Translations under genes and position numbers: made by a program
Shown here: in pieces, positions 48,140-58,993 of the stretch
Position numbering within the stretch: position 1 is the first letter of the stretch
Layout of the letters: each line of letters starts with the position of its first letter
Assembly: GCA_009668015.1 (NCBI GenBank)
Contig: WJYB01000006.1
Span: 124,001-188,000 of the forward strand
Origin: Enterobacteriaceae bacterium RIT714
GTDB lineage: Bacteria > Pseudomonadota > Gammaproteobacteria > Enterobacterales > Enterobacteriaceae
Length of the DNA: 64,000 nt
Direction of reading: 5' to 3'
The notes under the pieces: model-generated
Database searches by the model: none
Told to the model about the DNA's origin: nothing
What the model saw: only the letters and a program-made list of their open reading frames with translations

Positions 48140-50788
48140 TTACTCGGCTTCGTCATCCGCCGCGTCTTCTGCTGCATCGTCATCGGTATCCGCTTCCGGT
48201 ACGATTTCATCGTCGCCTTCCGCTACGCTACCGTCGATGGAATCCAGCTCTTCGTCATCCACCGGTTCTGCAACACGCTGCAGCCCCACGACGTTTTCAT
48301 CTTCCGCTGTACGGATGAGGATCACGCCCTGAGTATTACGGCCTACGACGCTGATCTCGGACACACGCGTACGTACCAGCGTACCGGCATCGGTGATCAT
48401 CATGATCTGGTCACAGTCATCAACCTGCACCGCGCCCACAACAGAACCGTTACGCTCGGTGACCTTGATGGAGATAACACCCTGCGTTCCACGAGACTTG
48501 GTAGGGTATTCGCCTTCCGCCGTACGTTTACCGTAACCATTCTGCGTCACGGTCAGGATTGCTCCTTCGCCACGCGGAATAATCAGGGAAACGACGCTGT
48601 CTTTACCTGCCAGTTTGATACCACGAACGCCTGTCGCGGTACGGCCCATCGCACGAACCGCATTCTCTTTAAAGCGCACCACTTTACCGGCGGCAGAGAA
48701 CAGCATGACGTCGTCAGTACCGGAAGTCAGATCCACGCCGATCAGTTCATCGCCTTCGTTCAGGTTGACGGCAATAATGCCGGCTGAACGCGGACGGCTG
48801 AACTCTTTCAGAGCGGTTTTCTTCACGGTGCCGCTGGCAGTCGCCATAAACACGTTCACGCCTTCTGCGTACTCACGGACCGGCAGAATCGCGGTGATAC
48901 GCTCGTTCGGCTCCAGCGGCAGCAGGTTAACGATTGGACGACCACGCGCCCCACGGCTCGCTTCCGGCAGCTGATACACCTTCATCCAGTACAGACGGCC
49001 ACGGCTGGAGAAGCAGAGGATCGTGTCATGGGTGTTGGCCACCAGCAGGCGGTCAATGAAGTCTTCTTCTTTAATGCGCGCTGCAGATTTGCCTTTACCG
49101 CCACGACGTTGTGCTTCGTAGTCGGTCAGCGGCTGATACTTCACGTAGCCCTGATGAGACAGGGTCACAACCACATCTTCCTGGTTGATCAGATCTTCGA
49201 TGTTGATATCAGCGCTGTTGGCGGTGATTTCAGTGCGACGCTCATCGCCAAACTGATCGCGGACCAGTTCCAGCTCTTCGCGGATCACTTCCATCAGACG
49301 ATCTGCGCTGCCGAGGATATGCAGCAATTCAGCAATCTGATCCAGCAGCTCTTTGTACTCGTCGAGCAGTTTTTCATGCTCAAGGCCAGTCAGTTTCTGC
49401 AGACGCAGATCCAGAATCGCCTGAGCCTGCTGTTCGGTCAGATAGTATTCACCATCACGCACGCCGAATTCCGGCTCCAGCCACTCAGGGCGCGCAGCGT
49501 CATCGCCAGCGCGTTCCAGCATCGCAGAGACGTTACCCAACGCCCACGGACGAGCCACTAATCCTGCTTTAGCTTCAGCAGGCGTTGGCGCGCGGCGAAT
49601 CAACTCGATAATCGGATCGATGTTTGCCAGCGCAACGGCCAGAGCCTCAAGGATATGCGCACGATCGCGCGCTTTACGCAGTTCGAAAATGGTACGGCGA
49701 GTCACCACTTCACGGCGGTGACGCACGAATGCGCTGAGGATCTCTTTCAGGTTCATGATTTTCGGCTGACCATGGTGCAATGCCACCATGTTGATACCGA
49801 AGGAAACCTGAAGCTGAGTCTGGGAATACAGGTTGTTCAGGACAACCTCACCCACCGCATCACGTTTGATTTCAATCACGATGCGCATACCGTCTTTATC
49901 AGACTCGTCACGCAGCGCGCTGATACCCTCAACGCGTTTGTCTTTTACCAGCTCCGCGATTTTTTCGATCAGGCGCGCTTTGTTCACCTGATACGGAATT
50001 TCGTGGACGATGATGGTTTCGCGACCGGTTTTTGCGTCAGCTTCCACTTCTGCGCGGGCACGAATATAAATTTTGCCACGGCCGGTACGGTACGCTTCTT
50101 CGATACCGCGGCGACCATTAATAATGGCGGCAGTTGGGAAGTCCGGCCCCGGGATGTGCTCCATCAGCCCTTCAATGCTGATATCTTCATCGTCGATAAA
50201 GGCCAGGCAGCCGTTGATCACTTCCGTGATGTTATGCGGCGGAATATTGGTCGCCATTCCGACCGCGATACCTGATGAACCGTTGACTAACAGGTTCGGG
50301 ATCTTGGTTGGCATGACATCAGGAATGCGCTCGGTGCCGTCGTAGTTATCGACGAAATCAACCGTCTCTTTTTCCAGATCGGCCATCAGCTCATGGGCGA
50401 TTTTCGACATACGGATTTCCGTATAACGCATCGCCGCGGCAGAGTCACCATCGACAGAACCAAAGTTACCCTGGCCATCCACCAGCATGTAACGCAAGGA
50501 GAATGGCTGCGCCATACGCACGATAGTGTCATAAACGGCGGTATCACCATGAGGGTGGTATTTACCGATTACGTCACCAACGACACGGGCAGATTTTTTG
50601 TAGGCTTTATTCCAGTCATTGCCCAATACGTTCATGGCGTATAGTACGCGACGGTGTACCGGCTTCAGGCCATCTCGGACGTCTGGCAGCGCACGGCCAA
50701 CAATGACCGACATCGCATAGTCCAGATAGGAGCTCTTAAGCTCTTCCTCGATGTTAACCGGTGTAATTTCTCTCGCAAGGTCGCTCAT
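48140..50788 (-). CDS. gyrA: DNA gyrase subunit A
   Basis: 882-residue breakage-reunion subunit of DNA gyrase. The N-terminal winged-helix/tower domain has the catalytic tyrosine in AAMRYTEIR (Tyr122 in E. coli numbering). The C-terminal beta-pinwheel is marked by the GyrA box QRRGGKGK (near 560). The tail is very acidic ([16 protein letters not shown]). In the quinolone-resistance region residue 83 is threonine, not the serine of E. coli ([10 protein letters not shown]), while Asp87 is kept. Divergent from ubiG. Confidence 0.98.
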   Translation of the reverse strand: MSDLAREITPVNIEEELKSSYLDYAMSVIVGRALPDVRDGLKPVHRRVLYAMNVLGNDWNKAYKKSARVVGDVIGKYHPHGDTAVYDTIVRMAQPFSLRYMLVDGQGNFGSVDGDSAAAMRYTEIRMSKIAHELMADLEKETVDFVDNYDGTERIPDVMPTKIPNLLVNGSSGIAVGMATNIPPHNITEVINGCLAFIDDEDISIEGLMEHIPGPDFPTAAIINGRRGIEEAYRTGRGKIYIRARAEVEADAKTGRETIIVHEIPYQVNKARLIEKIAELVKDKRVEGISALRDESDKDGMRIVIEIKRDAVGEVVLNNLYSQTQLQVSFGINMVALHHGQPKIMNLKEILSAFVRHRREVVTRRTIFELRKARDRAHILEALAVALANIDPIIELIRRAPTPAEAKAGLVARPWALGNVSAMLERAGDDAARPEWLEPEFGVRDGEYYLTEQQAQAILDLRLQKLTGLEHEKLLDEYKELLDQIAELLHILGSADRLMEVIREELELVRDQFGDERRTEITANSADINIEDLINQEDVVVTLSHQGYVKYQPLTDYEAQRRGGKGKSAARIKEEDFIDRLLVANTHDTILCFSSRGRLYWMKVYQLPEASRGARGRPIVNLLPLEPNERITAILPVREYAEGVNVFMATASGTVKKTALKEFSRPRSAGIIAVNLNEGDELIGVDLTSGTDDVMLFSAAGKVVRFKENAVRAMGRTATGVRGIKLAGKDSVVSLIIPRGEGAILTVTQNGYGKRTAEGEYPTKSRGTQGVISIKVTERNGSVVGAVQVDDCDQIMMITDAGTLVRTRVSEISVVGRNTQGVILIRTAEDENVVGLQRVAEPVDDEELDSIDGSVAEGDDEIVPEADTDDDAAEDAADDEAE

Positions 50789-50934
50789 CTAACCGCTATC
50801 CCTCTACTGTATCCCGGATTCAAAGGTCGCAAATTATAACACAACCGCTCACAGACAGGTAAACCTGTATGCTTTATTCACGGGGATAGCCTGATATACT
50901 CGATCCTCTTGCTAAATAAGGAGTAAAAGCGCCC

Positions 50935-51663
50935 ATGAATGCCGAAAAAACCACGGTAGCTCACAACGTCGATCATGAAGAGATCGCCAAGTTCGAAGCG
51001 GTGGCATCCCGCTGGTGGGATCTCGAAGGTGAGTTCAAACCCCTGCACCGCATTAACCCACTGCGTCTGGGCTATATCGCGGAGCGTTCTGGTGGTCTGT
51101 TCGGTAAAAAAGTGCTCGATGTAGGCTGCGGCGGCGGCATCCTGGCAGAAAGCATGGCGCGCGAAGGCGCAACAGTCACCGGGCTGGACATGGGCTTTGA
51201 GCCGCTACAGGTTGCGCGGTTGCACGCCTTAGAGACCGGTATCCAGGTGGATTACGTTCAGGAGACCGTTGAAGAGCACGCCGCGAAGCATGCGCAGCAA
51301 TATGATGTCGTCACCTGTATGGAAATGCTTGAGCACGTCCCCGACCCGCAATCCGTGGTCAAAGCCTGCGCATCTCTGGTGAAACCCGGCGGACAGGTAT
51401 TCTTCTCAACCATCAACCGCAACGGTAAAGCGTGGCTCATGGCGGTCGTTGGCGCGGAATATGTGCTGCGGATGGTGCCGAAAGGGACGCATGACGTGAA
51501 GAAATTCATCAAACCGGCTGAATTATTGAGCTGGGTCGATCAGACGTGGCTCAAAGAGCAACACATCACCGGGCTGCATTACAATCCGTTAACGGACAAA
51601 TTCAAGCTCGCGCCGGGCGTGGATGTTAACTATATGTTGCACACAACCGCAAAAAACGACTAA
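50935..51663 (+). CDS. ubiG: Ubiquinone O-methyltransferase UbiG
   Basis: 242-residue SAM-dependent enzyme that carries out both O-methylations in ubiquinone synthesis. The SAM-binding motif [13 protein letters not shown] lies at about 59-71, with the acidic residue of GLDMGFEP. The post-motif [11 protein letters not shown] is also typical. The ATG at 50935 follows AAGGAG. Divergent from gyrA, followed by a strong hairpin. In E. coli yfaL follows; here nrdA follows instead. Confidence 0.95.
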   Translation: MNAEKTTVAHNVDHEEIAKFEAVASRWWDLEGEFKPLHRINPLRLGYIAERSGGLFGKKVLDVGCGGGILAESMAREGATVTGLDMGFEPLQVARLHALETGIQVDYVQETVEEHAAKHAQQYDVVTCMEMLEHVPDPQSVVKACASLVKPGGQVFFSTINRNGKAWLMAVVGAEYVLRMVPKGTHDVKKFIKPAELLSWVDQTWLKEQHITGLHYNPLTDKFKLAPGVDVNYMLHTTAKND

Positions 51664-51686
51664 CGTCATCAATTATTCTTATAAAG

Positions 51687-51714
51687 ATTGCGCGACATCA
51701 TGTTGCGCAATTTT
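51687..51714 (+). terminator. Terminator of ubiG
   Basis: ATTGCGCGACA (51687-51697), loop TCA, TGTTGCGCAAT (51701-51711), one G-T pair, followed by TTT. Confidence 0.8.
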
Positions 51715-51855
51715 GACCTCTCGTTGAAGAAATCAGCACTCGATCAAATTTTGAATTTTTTTTCTTAATTATTGACAATCCATCCAGGCCTTACGGTACG
51801 TGGACTTAGGGTTTATTACGCTTTGGCAACCTCACTTTAACCTCAAAATCAACTC

Positions 51856-51883
51856 TTGTACTGAAAAGAATCCTTACTAGAAT
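51856..51883 (+). promoter_or_regulatory. Candidate nrdA promoter
   Basis: -35 TTGTAC (51856-51861) and -10 TAGAAT (51878-51883), 16 bp apart. The NrdR-like pair and the DnaA boxes lie just downstream. The 348-bp ubiG-nrdA gap contains no gene. Confidence 0.55.
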
Positions 51884-51884
51884 A

Positions 51885-51930
51885 CTCACCATATAGCGTT
51901 CTTTTAATCGCAAACCCCCTATATGTAGTA
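51885..51930 (+). promoter_or_regulatory. Pair of NrdR-like boxes
   Basis: TCACCATATAGCGTTC (about 51886-51901) and CCCTATATGTAGTATT (about 51917-51932) both resemble the ATP/dATP-repressor NrdR box (core ATAT between ACAC-like and GTGT-like arms). Their centres are about 30 bp apart, the usual spacing. Both are imperfect. Confidence 0.5.
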
Positions 51931-51931
51931 T

Positions 51932-51970
51932 TTATCCACAGACTTAGCCACAAGGCCGGTTTGTGGATAA
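51932..51970. promoter_or_regulatory. Two opposed DnaA boxes upstream of nrdA
   Basis: TTATCCACA at 51932-51940 and its exact reverse complement TGTGGATAA at 51962-51970. These are perfect high-affinity DnaA boxes, as found upstream of E. coli nrdAB, where DnaA helps link nucleotide supply to replication. Confidence 0.85.
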
Positions 51971-52011
51971 ACGGGGGATATTTTTTATTTCACGGACAGG
52001 TAAAAAACCAC

Positions 52012-54297
52012 ATGAATCAGAGTCTGCTGGTGACAAAGCGCGACGGCACTACCGAGCGTATCAATCTCGACAAAATCCATCGAGTTCTCGACTGGGCAGC
52101 AGAAGGACTGAATAACGTATCTATTTCCCAGGTTGAGTTACGTTCACATATCCAGTTCTACGACGGCATCAAAACCTCTGACATTCACGAAACCATCATC
52201 AAGGCCGCTGCCGATCTGATCTCCCGCGAAGCGCCGGATTATCAGTATCTCGCCGCACGTCTGGCGATTTTCCATCTGCGCAAAAAAGCTTACGGCCAGT
52301 TTGAGCCGCCAGCACTCTATGACCACGTGGTCAAAATGGCTGAGCTGGGTAAATACGACACGCATCTGCTGGAAGACTACACGGAAGAAGAGTTCAAGCA
52401 GATGGACGGGTTTATCGACCACTGGCGCGACATGAACTTCTCCTACGCTGCGGTTAAGCAGCTCGAAGGAAAATACCTGGTTCAGAACCGCGTGACGGGC
52501 GAAATCTACGAGAGCGCGCAGTTCCTGTATATTCTGGTCGCAGCATGTCTGTTCTCGAACTACCCGCGTGAAACACGTCTGGAATACGTGAAGCGTTTCT
52601 ATGATGCGGTCTCCACGTTTAAAATTTCTCTGCCTACGCCAATTATGTCTGGCGTGCGCACCCCGACTCGTCAGTTCAGCTCCTGCGTTCTGATCGAGTG
52701 CGGCGACAGCCTGGACTCCATCAACGCCACGTCCAGCGCGATCGTGAAATACGTTTCCCAGCGTGCCGGTATCGGTATTAACGCCGGTCGTATTCGCGCG
52801 CTGGGTAGCCCAATTCGCGGCGGTGAAGCGTTCCACACCGGCTGTATCCCGTTCTACAAGCACTTCCAGACCGCCGTGAAATCCTGTTCTCAGGGCGGCG
52901 TGCGCGGCGGTGCGGCCACCCTGTTCTACCCAATGTGGCATCTGGAAGTGGAAAGCCTGCTGGTCCTGAAAAACAACCGTGGCGTTGAAGGCAACCGCGT
53001 TCGTCACATGGACTACGGCGTACAGATCAACAAACTGATGTACACCCGTCTGCTGAAAGGCCAGGACATCACGCTGTTTAGCCCGTCCGACGTCCCGGGT
53101 CTGTACGATGCCTTCTTCGCCGACCAGGATGAGTTTGAGCGTCTGTACACTCAGTACGAAAACGACGACAGCATTCGCAAGCAGCGCGTGAAAGCCGTTG
53201 ACCTGTTCTCCCTGATGATGCAGGAACGTGCTTCGACTGGCCGTATCTACATTCAGAACGTGGATCACTGTAATACTCACAGCCCGTTTGATCCGGCCAT
53301 TGCGCCAGTGCGTCAGTCTAACCTGTGCCTGGAAATCGCCCTGCCGACCAAACCGCTGTATGACGTTAACGATGAAAACGGCGAAATCGCGCTGTGTACG
53401 CTGTCCGCCTTCAACCTGGGCGCGATCAACAGCCTCTCCGAACTGGAAGAGCTGGCGGTACTGGCGGTTCGTGCTCTCGATGCACTGCTGGATTACCAGG
53501 ATTACCCGATCCCTGCCGCAAAACGTGGCGCAATGGGGCGTCGTACGCTGGGTATTGGCGTGATCAACTTTGCCTACTGGCTGGCGAAAAATGGCAAGCG
53601 CTACTCCGACGGCAGCGCGAACAACCTGACTCATCAGACGTTCGAAGCGATTCAGTATTACCTGATGAAAGCCTCTAACGAGCTGGCTAAAGAGCAAGGT
53701 GCGTGCCCGTGGTTCAACGAAACCACTTACGCGAAAGGTATTCTGCCGATCGATACCTACAAAAAAGATCTGGATGCGATTGTCAGCGAGCCGCTGCATC
53801 TTGACTGGGAAACGCTGCGTGAATCCATCAAGACCCACGGCCTGCGTAACTCTACGCTGTCCGCATTGATGCCATCTGAGACCTCTTCTCAGATCTCCAA
53901 CGCCACGAACGGCATTGAGCCACCGCGCGGCCACGTGAGCATCAAAGCATCGAAAGATGGCGTTCTGCGCCAGGTCGTACCGGATTACGAACTGCTGAAA
54001 GACAACTACGAACTGCTGTGGGAAATGCCGAACAACGACGGTTATCTCCAGCTGGTGGGCATCATGCAGAAATTTATTGACCAGTCGATCTCTGCTAACA
54101 CCAACTACGATCCAACGCGCTTCCCGTCAGGGAAAGTGCCAATGCAACAGTTACTGAAAGATCTGCTCACCGCCTACAAATTTGGCGTGAAAACTCTGTA
54201 CTATCACAACACCCGTGACGGTGCTGAAGATGCGCAGGACGACATGGCACCGTCTATTCAGGATGATGGCTGCGAAAGCGGCGCATGTAAGATCTAA
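52012..54297 (+). CDS. nrdA: Ribonucleoside-diphosphate reductase 1, alpha subunit
   Basis: 761-residue catalytic subunit of aerobic class Ia ribonucleotide reductase. An ATP cone lies at about 1-95 (activity site). The active-site cysteines appear in SSCVLIECGD (225 in E. coli), NLCLEIAL (439, with the catalytic glutamate) and IALCTLSAF (462). The redox-relay pair at the C-terminus is Cys754 and Cys759 (CESGACKI). The start is MNQSLLVTKR at 52012, not the longer frame at 51961, which runs into the DnaA-box region. Followed by nrdB. Confidence 0.98.
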   Translation: MNQSLLVTKRDGTTERINLDKIHRVLDWAAEGLNNVSISQVELRSHIQFYDGIKTSDIHETIIKAAADLISREAPDYQYLAARLAIFHLRKKAYGQFEPPALYDHVVKMAELGKYDTHLLEDYTEEEFKQMDGFIDHWRDMNFSYAAVKQLEGKYLVQNRVTGEIYESAQFLYILVAACLFSNYPRETRLEYVKRFYDAVSTFKISLPTPIMSGVRTPTRQFSSCVLIECGDSLDSINATSSAIVKYVSQRAGIGINAGRIRALGSPIRGGEAFHTGCIPFYKHFQTAVKSCSQGGVRGGAATLFYPMWHLEVESLLVLKNNRGVEGNRVRHMDYGVQINKLMYTRLLKGQDITLFSPSDVPGLYDAFFADQDEFERLYTQYENDDSIRKQRVKAVDLFSLMMQERASTGRIYIQNVDHCNTHSPFDPAIAPVRQSNLCLEIALPTKPLYDVNDENGEIALCTLSAFNLGAINSLSELEELAVLAVRALDALLDYQDYPIPAAKRGAMGRRTLGIGVINFAYWLAKNGKRYSDGSANNLTHQTFEAIQYYLMKASNELAKEQGACPWFNETTYAKGILPIDTYKKDLDAIVSEPLHLDWETLRESIKTHGLRNSTLSALMPSETSSQISNATNGIEPPRGHVSIKASKDGVLRQVVPDYELLKDNYELLWEMPNNDGYLQLVGIMQKFIDQSISANTNYDPTRFPSGKVPMQQLLKDLLTAYKFGVKTLYYHNTRDGAEDAQDDMAPSIQDDGCESGACKI

Positions 54298-54300
54298 ATG

Positions 54301-54325
54301 AAGGGCGGGGATTTCCCCGCCTTTA
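54301..54325 (+). other. nrdA-nrdB intercistronic hairpin
   Basis: GGCGGGG pairs with CCCCGCC (54304-54321), followed by TTTATT, in the 52-bp gap between nrdA and nrdB. It may act as a partial terminator or RNA-stability element setting the alpha:beta ratio. Confidence 0.6.
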
Positions 54326-54349
54326 TTCCGTAAGACAGGACCCCTATTC

Positions 54350-55480
54350 ATGGCATATACCACCTTTTCACAGACGAAAAACGACCAGCTCAAAGAGCCC
54401 ATGTTCTTCGGCCAGCCGGTCAACGTGGCACGCTACGATCAGCAAAAATATGACATCTTCGAAAAGCTGATTGAAAAGCAACTCTCCTTCTTCTGGCGTC
54501 CGGAAGAAGTGGACGTCTCACGCGATCGTATCGACTTTCAGGCGCTGCCGGACCATGAAAAACACATTTTCCTGAGCAATCTGAAGTACCAGACGCTGCT
54601 GGATTCGATCCAGGGCCGCAGCCCTAACGTGGCGCTGCTGCCGCTGATCTCCATCCCGGAGCTGGAAACCTGGGTCGAAACCTGGTCGTTTTCCGAAACG
54701 ATCCACTCTCGTTCGTACACCCATATCATTCGCAACATCGTGAACGATCCGGCGGTGGTCTTTGACGATATCGTCACTAACGAACAGATCCAGAAGCGTG
54801 CCGAAGGCATCGCGCATTACTATGATGAGCTGATCGAAATGACCAGCTACTGGCATCTGCTGGGGGAAGGCACGCATAACGTGAACGGCAAAACCATCAC
54901 CGTGAATCTGCGCGCCCTGAAAAAACAACTCTACCTGTGCCTGATGAGCGTCAATGCGCTGGAGGCCATCCGCTTCTATGTCAGCTTTGCCTGCTCGTTT
55001 GCTTTCGCCGAGCGGAAGCTGATGGAAGGTAATGCAAAAATTATCCGCCTGATCGCCCGCGACGAAGCCCTGCACCTGACCGGCACTCAGCACATGCTGA
55101 ATCTGCTGCGTAGCGGCGTGGACGATCCAGAAATGGCAGAGATTGCCGAAGAGTGCAAACAAGAGTGCTACGACCTGTTTGTGCTGGCCGCGCAGCAGGA
55201 AAAAGAGTGGGCAGATTACCTGTTCCGTGACGGTTCCATGATCGGTCTGAACAAAGATATTCTGTGCCAGTACGTGGAATACATTACTAATATCCGCATG
55301 CAGGCGGTGGGCCTTGAGCTGCCATTCCAGACCCGCTCCAACCCGATTCCGTGGATCAACACCTGGCTGGTGTCCGATAACGTACAGGTGGCTCCGCAGG
55401 AAGTGGAAGTGAGTTCTTACCTGGTCGGTCAGATTGATTCCGAAGTCAATACTGACGACCTGAGCGATTTCCAGCTCTGA
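54350..55480 (+). CDS. nrdB: Ribonucleoside-diphosphate reductase 1, beta subunit
   Basis: 376-residue subunit carrying the diiron centre and tyrosyl radical. Counting from the initiator Met, the ligands Asp85, Glu116 and His119 and the radical Tyr123 are all present ([15 protein letters not shown] region); later ligands lie in ARDEALH. These match E. coli D84/E115/H118/Y122 numbered without Met. Its stop overlaps the yfaE start by one base. Confidence 0.98.
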   Translation: MAYTTFSQTKNDQLKEPMFFGQPVNVARYDQQKYDIFEKLIEKQLSFFWRPEEVDVSRDRIDFQALPDHEKHIFLSNLKYQTLLDSIQGRSPNVALLPLISIPELETWVETWSFSETIHSRSYTHIIRNIVNDPAVVFDDIVTNEQIQKRAEGIAHYYDELIEMTSYWHLLGEGTHNVNGKTITVNLRALKKQLYLCLMSVNALEAIRFYVSFACSFAFAERKLMEGNAKIIRLIARDEALHLTGTQHMLNLLRSGVDDPEMAEIAEECKQECYDLFVLAAQQEKEWADYLFRDGSMIGLNKDILCQYVEYITNIRMQAVGLELPFQTRSNPIPWINTWLVSDNVQVAPQEVEVSSYLVGQIDSEVNTDDLSDFQL

Positions 55481-55734
55481 TGAGCCGCGTCACGCTAAGT
55501 CTTTCCGGCACAGAAGTTCTGTGCCGCGAAGAGCACCCTTCTCTGCTGGTGGCGCTTGAGTCGCATCAGGTGGAAGTCGAATACCAGTGTCGCGCCGGTT
55601 ACTGCGGCTCCTGCCGCTGCCGTTTAGTGGCAGGTCAGGTCGACTGGCTCACCGAGCCGCTGGCGTTTATCAATGAAGGGGAAATTTTGCCCTGCTGTTG
55701 CCGGGCAAAAGGCGATATCGAAATCGAAATGTAA
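55480..55734 (+). CDS. yfaE: 2Fe-2S ferredoxin YfaE (diferric-tyrosyl radical maintenance)
   Basis: 84-residue plant-type ferredoxin that supplies electrons to rebuild the NrdB cofactor. Four cluster cysteines are seen in CRAGYCGSCRC and LPCCCRA. The start ATG overlaps the nrdB TGA by one base (TGATG), so it is translationally coupled. Last gene of nrdA-nrdB-yfaE. Confidence 0.95.
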   Translation: MSRVTLSLSGTEVLCREEHPSLLVALESHQVEVEYQCRAGYCGSCRCRLVAGQVDWLTEPLAFINEGEILPCCCRAKGDIEIEM

Positions 55735-55758
55735 TGCCCGCAGCGCGGGCATTTTTTT
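55734..55758. terminator. Bidirectional terminator between yfaE and glpT
   Basis: ATGCCCGC (55734-55741), loop AGC, GCGGGCAT (55745-55752), then a T-run to 55758. It begins at the yfaE stop and ends at the glpT stop. Confidence 0.88.
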
Positions 55759-57109
55759 ATCCGCGTTTCTGCATCATCTCTGCGTGATGGCGTTTTTCAC
55801 CGAACATCACCACAATCAGCAGTAGCACCGCCATAATGCTGCCACCGATCATCACCATAAAGCCGCCGTCCCAGCCGAAGAAATCGACCGTATAGCCAAC
55901 AATGGCGCTGGCAGCGACCGATCCGCCGAGATAACCGAACAGCCCGGTAAAGCCCGCGGCCGTCCCTGCGGCTTTCTTAGGTGCCAGCTCAAGCGCATGC
56001 AGACCAATCAGCATGACCGGACCGTAGATCAGGAAGCCAATGACGATCATACAGGCCATATCCACGCCCGGATTTCCCGGCGGGTTGAGCCAGTAAACGA
56101 TGGTCGCGATGGTGACCAGCGTCATGAAGAACACGCCCGTCGCACCGCGATTCCCGCGGAAGACTTTGTCCGACATCCAGCCACAAATCAGCGTGCCCGG
56201 GATCCCCGCGTACTCATACAGGAAATAGGCCCAGGAGGACTTATCCAGCGCAAAGTGCTTCACCTCCTTCAGATAGGTCGGTGACCAGTCGAGGATGCCG
56301 TAGCGCAGCAGATAGACAAAAACGTTGGCAATGGCGATGTACCACAGCAGCTTGTTGGGCAGCACATACTTCATAAAGATCTGCTTCGCCGTCAGCTCCT
56401 CTTCGTGTTGCTCGCTGTAATCGTCCGGATAATCGTTTTTGTACTCTTCAATCGGCGGCAAACCGCAGGATTGCGGAGTATCACGCATCAACGCAAAGGC
56501 AATAATCGCCACCAGAATCGCGCCAAACGCAGGCATGTACAGCGCTGCGTGCCAGTCGTTAAACCACGCCATCCCCAGCAAAAACAGCAGCGGCGGAATG
56601 CCCCCGCCGACGTTATGCGCGCAGTTCCACACTGACACAATTCCGCCGCGCTCTTTCTGCGACCACCAGTGGACCATGGTTCGTCCGCACGGCGGCCATC
56701 CCATCCCCTGGAACCAGCCGCACAGGAAAAGCAGGACGAACATAATGGCGATGCTGGAGGTGGCCCACGGTACAAAGCCCATAAACAGCATCACCGCGGC
56801 GGCCAGGATCAAACCTGCGGGCAGGAACACGCGCGGATTCGAGCGGTCCGAAACGGACCCCATAATGAACTTGGAAAATCCGTAGGCGATCGAGATCCCC
56901 GACAACGCAAAGCCTAAATCACCGCGTGAAAACCCCTGTTCGACCAGATAAGGCATGGCCAACGCGAAGTTCTTACGCACCAGATAGTAAGCGGCATAGC
57001 CGAAGAAAATTCCCAGGAAAATTTGCCAACGCAGGCGGCGATACAGCGGGTCGATCTCTGCCTCGGGCACACGCGCCTGATGCGGCGCAGGTTTAAAGAT
57101 ACTGAGCAT
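55757..57109 (-). CDS. glpT: Glycerol-3-phosphate/phosphate antiporter GlpT
   Basis: 450-residue MFS antiporter that imports glycerol 3-phosphate (and fosfomycin) in exchange for phosphate. Twelve helices. The substrate arginines lie in [11 protein letters not shown] (Arg45 in E. coli) and in [11 protein letters not shown] (Arg269), and the conserved histidine in [10 protein letters not shown] (His165). Start at 57109 ([11 protein letters not shown]), not the frame from 57127. In E. coli glpQ follows downstream; here glpT ends beside yfaE and no glpQ is present. Divergent from glpABC. Confidence 0.97.
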   Translation of the reverse strand: MLSIFKPAPHQARVPEAEIDPLYRRLRWQIFLGIFFGYAAYYLVRKNFALAMPYLVEQGFSRGDLGFALSGISIAYGFSKFIMGSVSDRSNPRVFLPAGLILAAAVMLFMGFVPWATSSIAIMFVLLFLCGWFQGMGWPPCGRTMVHWWSQKERGGIVSVWNCAHNVGGGIPPLLFLLGMAWFNDWHAALYMPAFGAILVAIIAFALMRDTPQSCGLPPIEEYKNDYPDDYSEQHEEELTAKQIFMKYVLPNKLLWYIAIANVFVYLLRYGILDWSPTYLKEVKHFALDKSSWAYFLYEYAGIPGTLICGWMSDKVFRGNRGATGVFFMTLVTIATIVYWLNPPGNPGVDMACMIVIGFLIYGPVMLIGLHALELAPKKAAGTAAGFTGLFGYLGGSVAASAIVGYTVDFFGWDGGFMVMIGGSIMAVLLLIVVMFGEKRHHAEMMQKRG

Positions 57110-57203
57110 AATAGCCTCCGTGGCCATGTCGTGAATTTTCGGGGCTTTACCACGCCCCGGCTCAAGAGAGGCGGGGATGTTAAAAAATCACAGCGATTGT
57201 TAC

Positions 57204-57219
57204 TGTGAATCAACGCACA
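57204..57219. promoter_or_regulatory. Candidate CRP site in the glpT-glpA gap
   Basis: TGTGA-ATCAAC-GCACA matches the CRP consensus TGTGA-N6-TCACA at 9 of 10 half-site bases. Confidence 0.55.
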
Positions 57220-57294
57220 AATTGTTACAGAAATATGACAGAATGAGCAAAAAAGCGCATGAAATCACGTTTCACTTTCGCATTGCGCTCGATT

Positions 57295-57353
57295 ATGTTC
57301 GAAATCAAACAAACCACAGTTTTAATGTGGCTAAATGGTAAAAAAACGAACAT
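57295..57353. promoter_or_regulatory. GlpR-like half-sites upstream of glpA
   Basis: ATGTTCG (57295-57301) and its inverse CGAACAT (57347-57353) are the arms of the GlpR repressor operator. Each is embedded in AT-rich sequence, and the second ends 12 bp before the glpA ATG. This suggests operators for the divergent glpT and glpABC promoters. Confidence 0.55.
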
Positions 57354-57364
57354 GAGGGAAGACA

Positions 57365-58993
57365 ATGACAATCCGCGATCCCCGTTATAGCGACGTGATT
57401 ATCATTGGCGGCGGTGCCACCGGTGCCGGAATAGCGCGAGACTGCGCCCTGCGCGGGTTAAGCGTGACGCTGCTGGAACGTCATGATATTGCGACAGGTG
57501 CAACCGGACGCAATCATGGCCTGCTGCACAGCGGAGCGCGCTACGCCGTGACCGATAACGAATCCGCTCGCGAATGTATTGCTGAAAACCAAATCCTGAA
57601 ACGTATCGCCCGCCACTGTATTGAACCCACCGATGGCCTGTTCATTACACTTCCCGAAGACGACTTTTCGTTTCAGCAGACCTTTATCGCGGCCTGTAAC
57701 GAAGCGGGTATCCGCACCGAAGCGATCGATCCTCTGCTCGCCCGGCGCATGGAACCGTCAGTCAATCCGGCGCTGACCGGGGCCGTTAAAGTCCCGGACG
57801 GAACCGTCGATCCTTTTCGTCTGACGGCTGCCAATATGCTTGATGCCCGCGAGCATGGAGCCACGATTCTGACCGCGCATGAAGTGACGGGGCTCATCCG
57901 CGACAATGACACCGTGCGGGGTGTGCGGGTCTATGATCGGCAATATGGCGAACACAGCGAGCTTTATGCCAGCGTGGTGATCAATGCGGCCGGTATCTGG
58001 GGGCAGCGCATCGCTGAATATGCGGATTTATCCATCCGCATGTTCCCGGCGAAAGGCTCGCTGCTGATCCTGGACCACCGCATCAACAACCACGTGATCA
58101 ACCGCTGCCGCAAGCCCTCCGACGCCGATATTCTGGTCCCTGGCGATACCATTTCCCTGATTGGCACCACCTCAACGCACATTGACTATAACGATATCGA
58201 CAGCAACCGGGTGACCGCAGAAGAGGTCGATATTTTACTGCGCGAAGGCGAAAAACTGGCGCCAGTCATGGCGCAGACGCGCATTTTGCGTGCCTATGCC
58301 GGCGTGCGCCCGTTGGTCGCCAGTGATAACGATCCCAGTGGGCGCAACGTCAGCCGGGGAATTGTCCTGATGGATCACGCCGAACGTGACGGGCTGGAAG
58401 GCTTTATTACCATCACCGGCGGCAAGCTGATGACCTACCGGCTGATGGCGCAGTGGGCGACCGATGCGGTCTGTCGCAAACTCGGCAATTCACAGCCCTG
58501 CCTCACCGCAGAGCGGTCGCTGCCGGGATCGCAGGAGCCAACCGAAAAGACGCTGCAAAAAATTATCTCGCTGCCTGCACCGCTGCGCGGCTCGGCCATT
58601 TATCGCCACGGTGACCGAACGCCTGCATGGCTGGGTCAGGGCCGGCTAAGCCGCAGTCTGGTTTGTGAATGCGAAGCCGTAACAGCAGGAGAAGTGCAGT
58701 ATGCGGTGGAGAATCTGACCGTTAACACGCTGCTCGATTTACGCCGCCGCACCCGCGTAGGCATGGGAACCTGTCAGGGCGAGCTTTGCGCATGTCGTGC
58801 CGCCGGGCTGTTACAGCGTTTTAATGTCACAACATCCGCACAGTCGCTCACACAGCTCAGTGAGTTTCTTAATGAGCGCTGGAAAGGTGTGCAGCCTGTC
58901 GCATGGGGCGACGCGCTGCGCGAAAGTGAATTTACCCGCTGGGTGTATCAGGGGTTATGCGGGCTGGAAAAGGAGCATCGCGATGAAGTTTGA
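57365..58993 (+). CDS. glpA: Anaerobic glycerol-3-phosphate dehydrogenase subunit A
   Basis: 542-residue FAD subunit of the anaerobic GlpABC complex, oxidising glycerol 3-phosphate to dihydroxyacetone phosphate. The FAD-binding motif [12 protein letters not shown] lies at about 14-25. The DAO-type dehydrogenase body is followed by a C-terminal BFD-like [2Fe-2S] domain with cysteines in CECEAV and [11 protein letters not shown]. Start at 57365 after GAGGGA. Overlaps glpB by 11 bp. Confidence 0.97.
   Translation: MTIRDPRYSDVIIIGGGATGAGIARDCALRGLSVTLLERHDIATGATGRNHGLLHSGARYAVTDNESARECIAENQILKRIARHCIEPTDGLFITLPEDDFSFQQTFIAACNEAGIRTEAIDPLLARRMEPSVNPALTGAVKVPDGTVDPFRLTAANMLDAREHGATILTAHEVTGLIRDNDTVRGVRVYDRQYGEHSELYASVVINAAGIWGQRIAEYADLSIRMFPAKGSLLILDHRINNHVINRCRKPSDADILVPGDTISLIGTTSTHIDYNDIDSNRVTAEEVDILLREGEKLAPVMAQTRILRAYAGVRPLVASDNDPSGRNVSRGIVLMDHAERDGLEGFITITGGKLMTYRLMAQWATDAVCRKLGNSQPCLTAERSLPGSQEPTEKTLQKIISLPAPLRGSAIYRHGDRTPAWLGQGRLSRSLVCECEAVTAGEVQYAVENLTVNTLLDLRRRTRVGMGTCQGELCACRAAGLLQRFNVTTSAQSLTQLSEFLNERWKGVQPVAWGDALRESEFTRWVYQGLCGLEKEHRDEV

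Noticed and set aside
52144..53934. A 596-codon open frame on the - strand opposite nrdA
   Set aside because: Lies entirely antisense to the well-identified nrdA, has no family resemblance and reflects the strong codon bias of a highly expressed gene.
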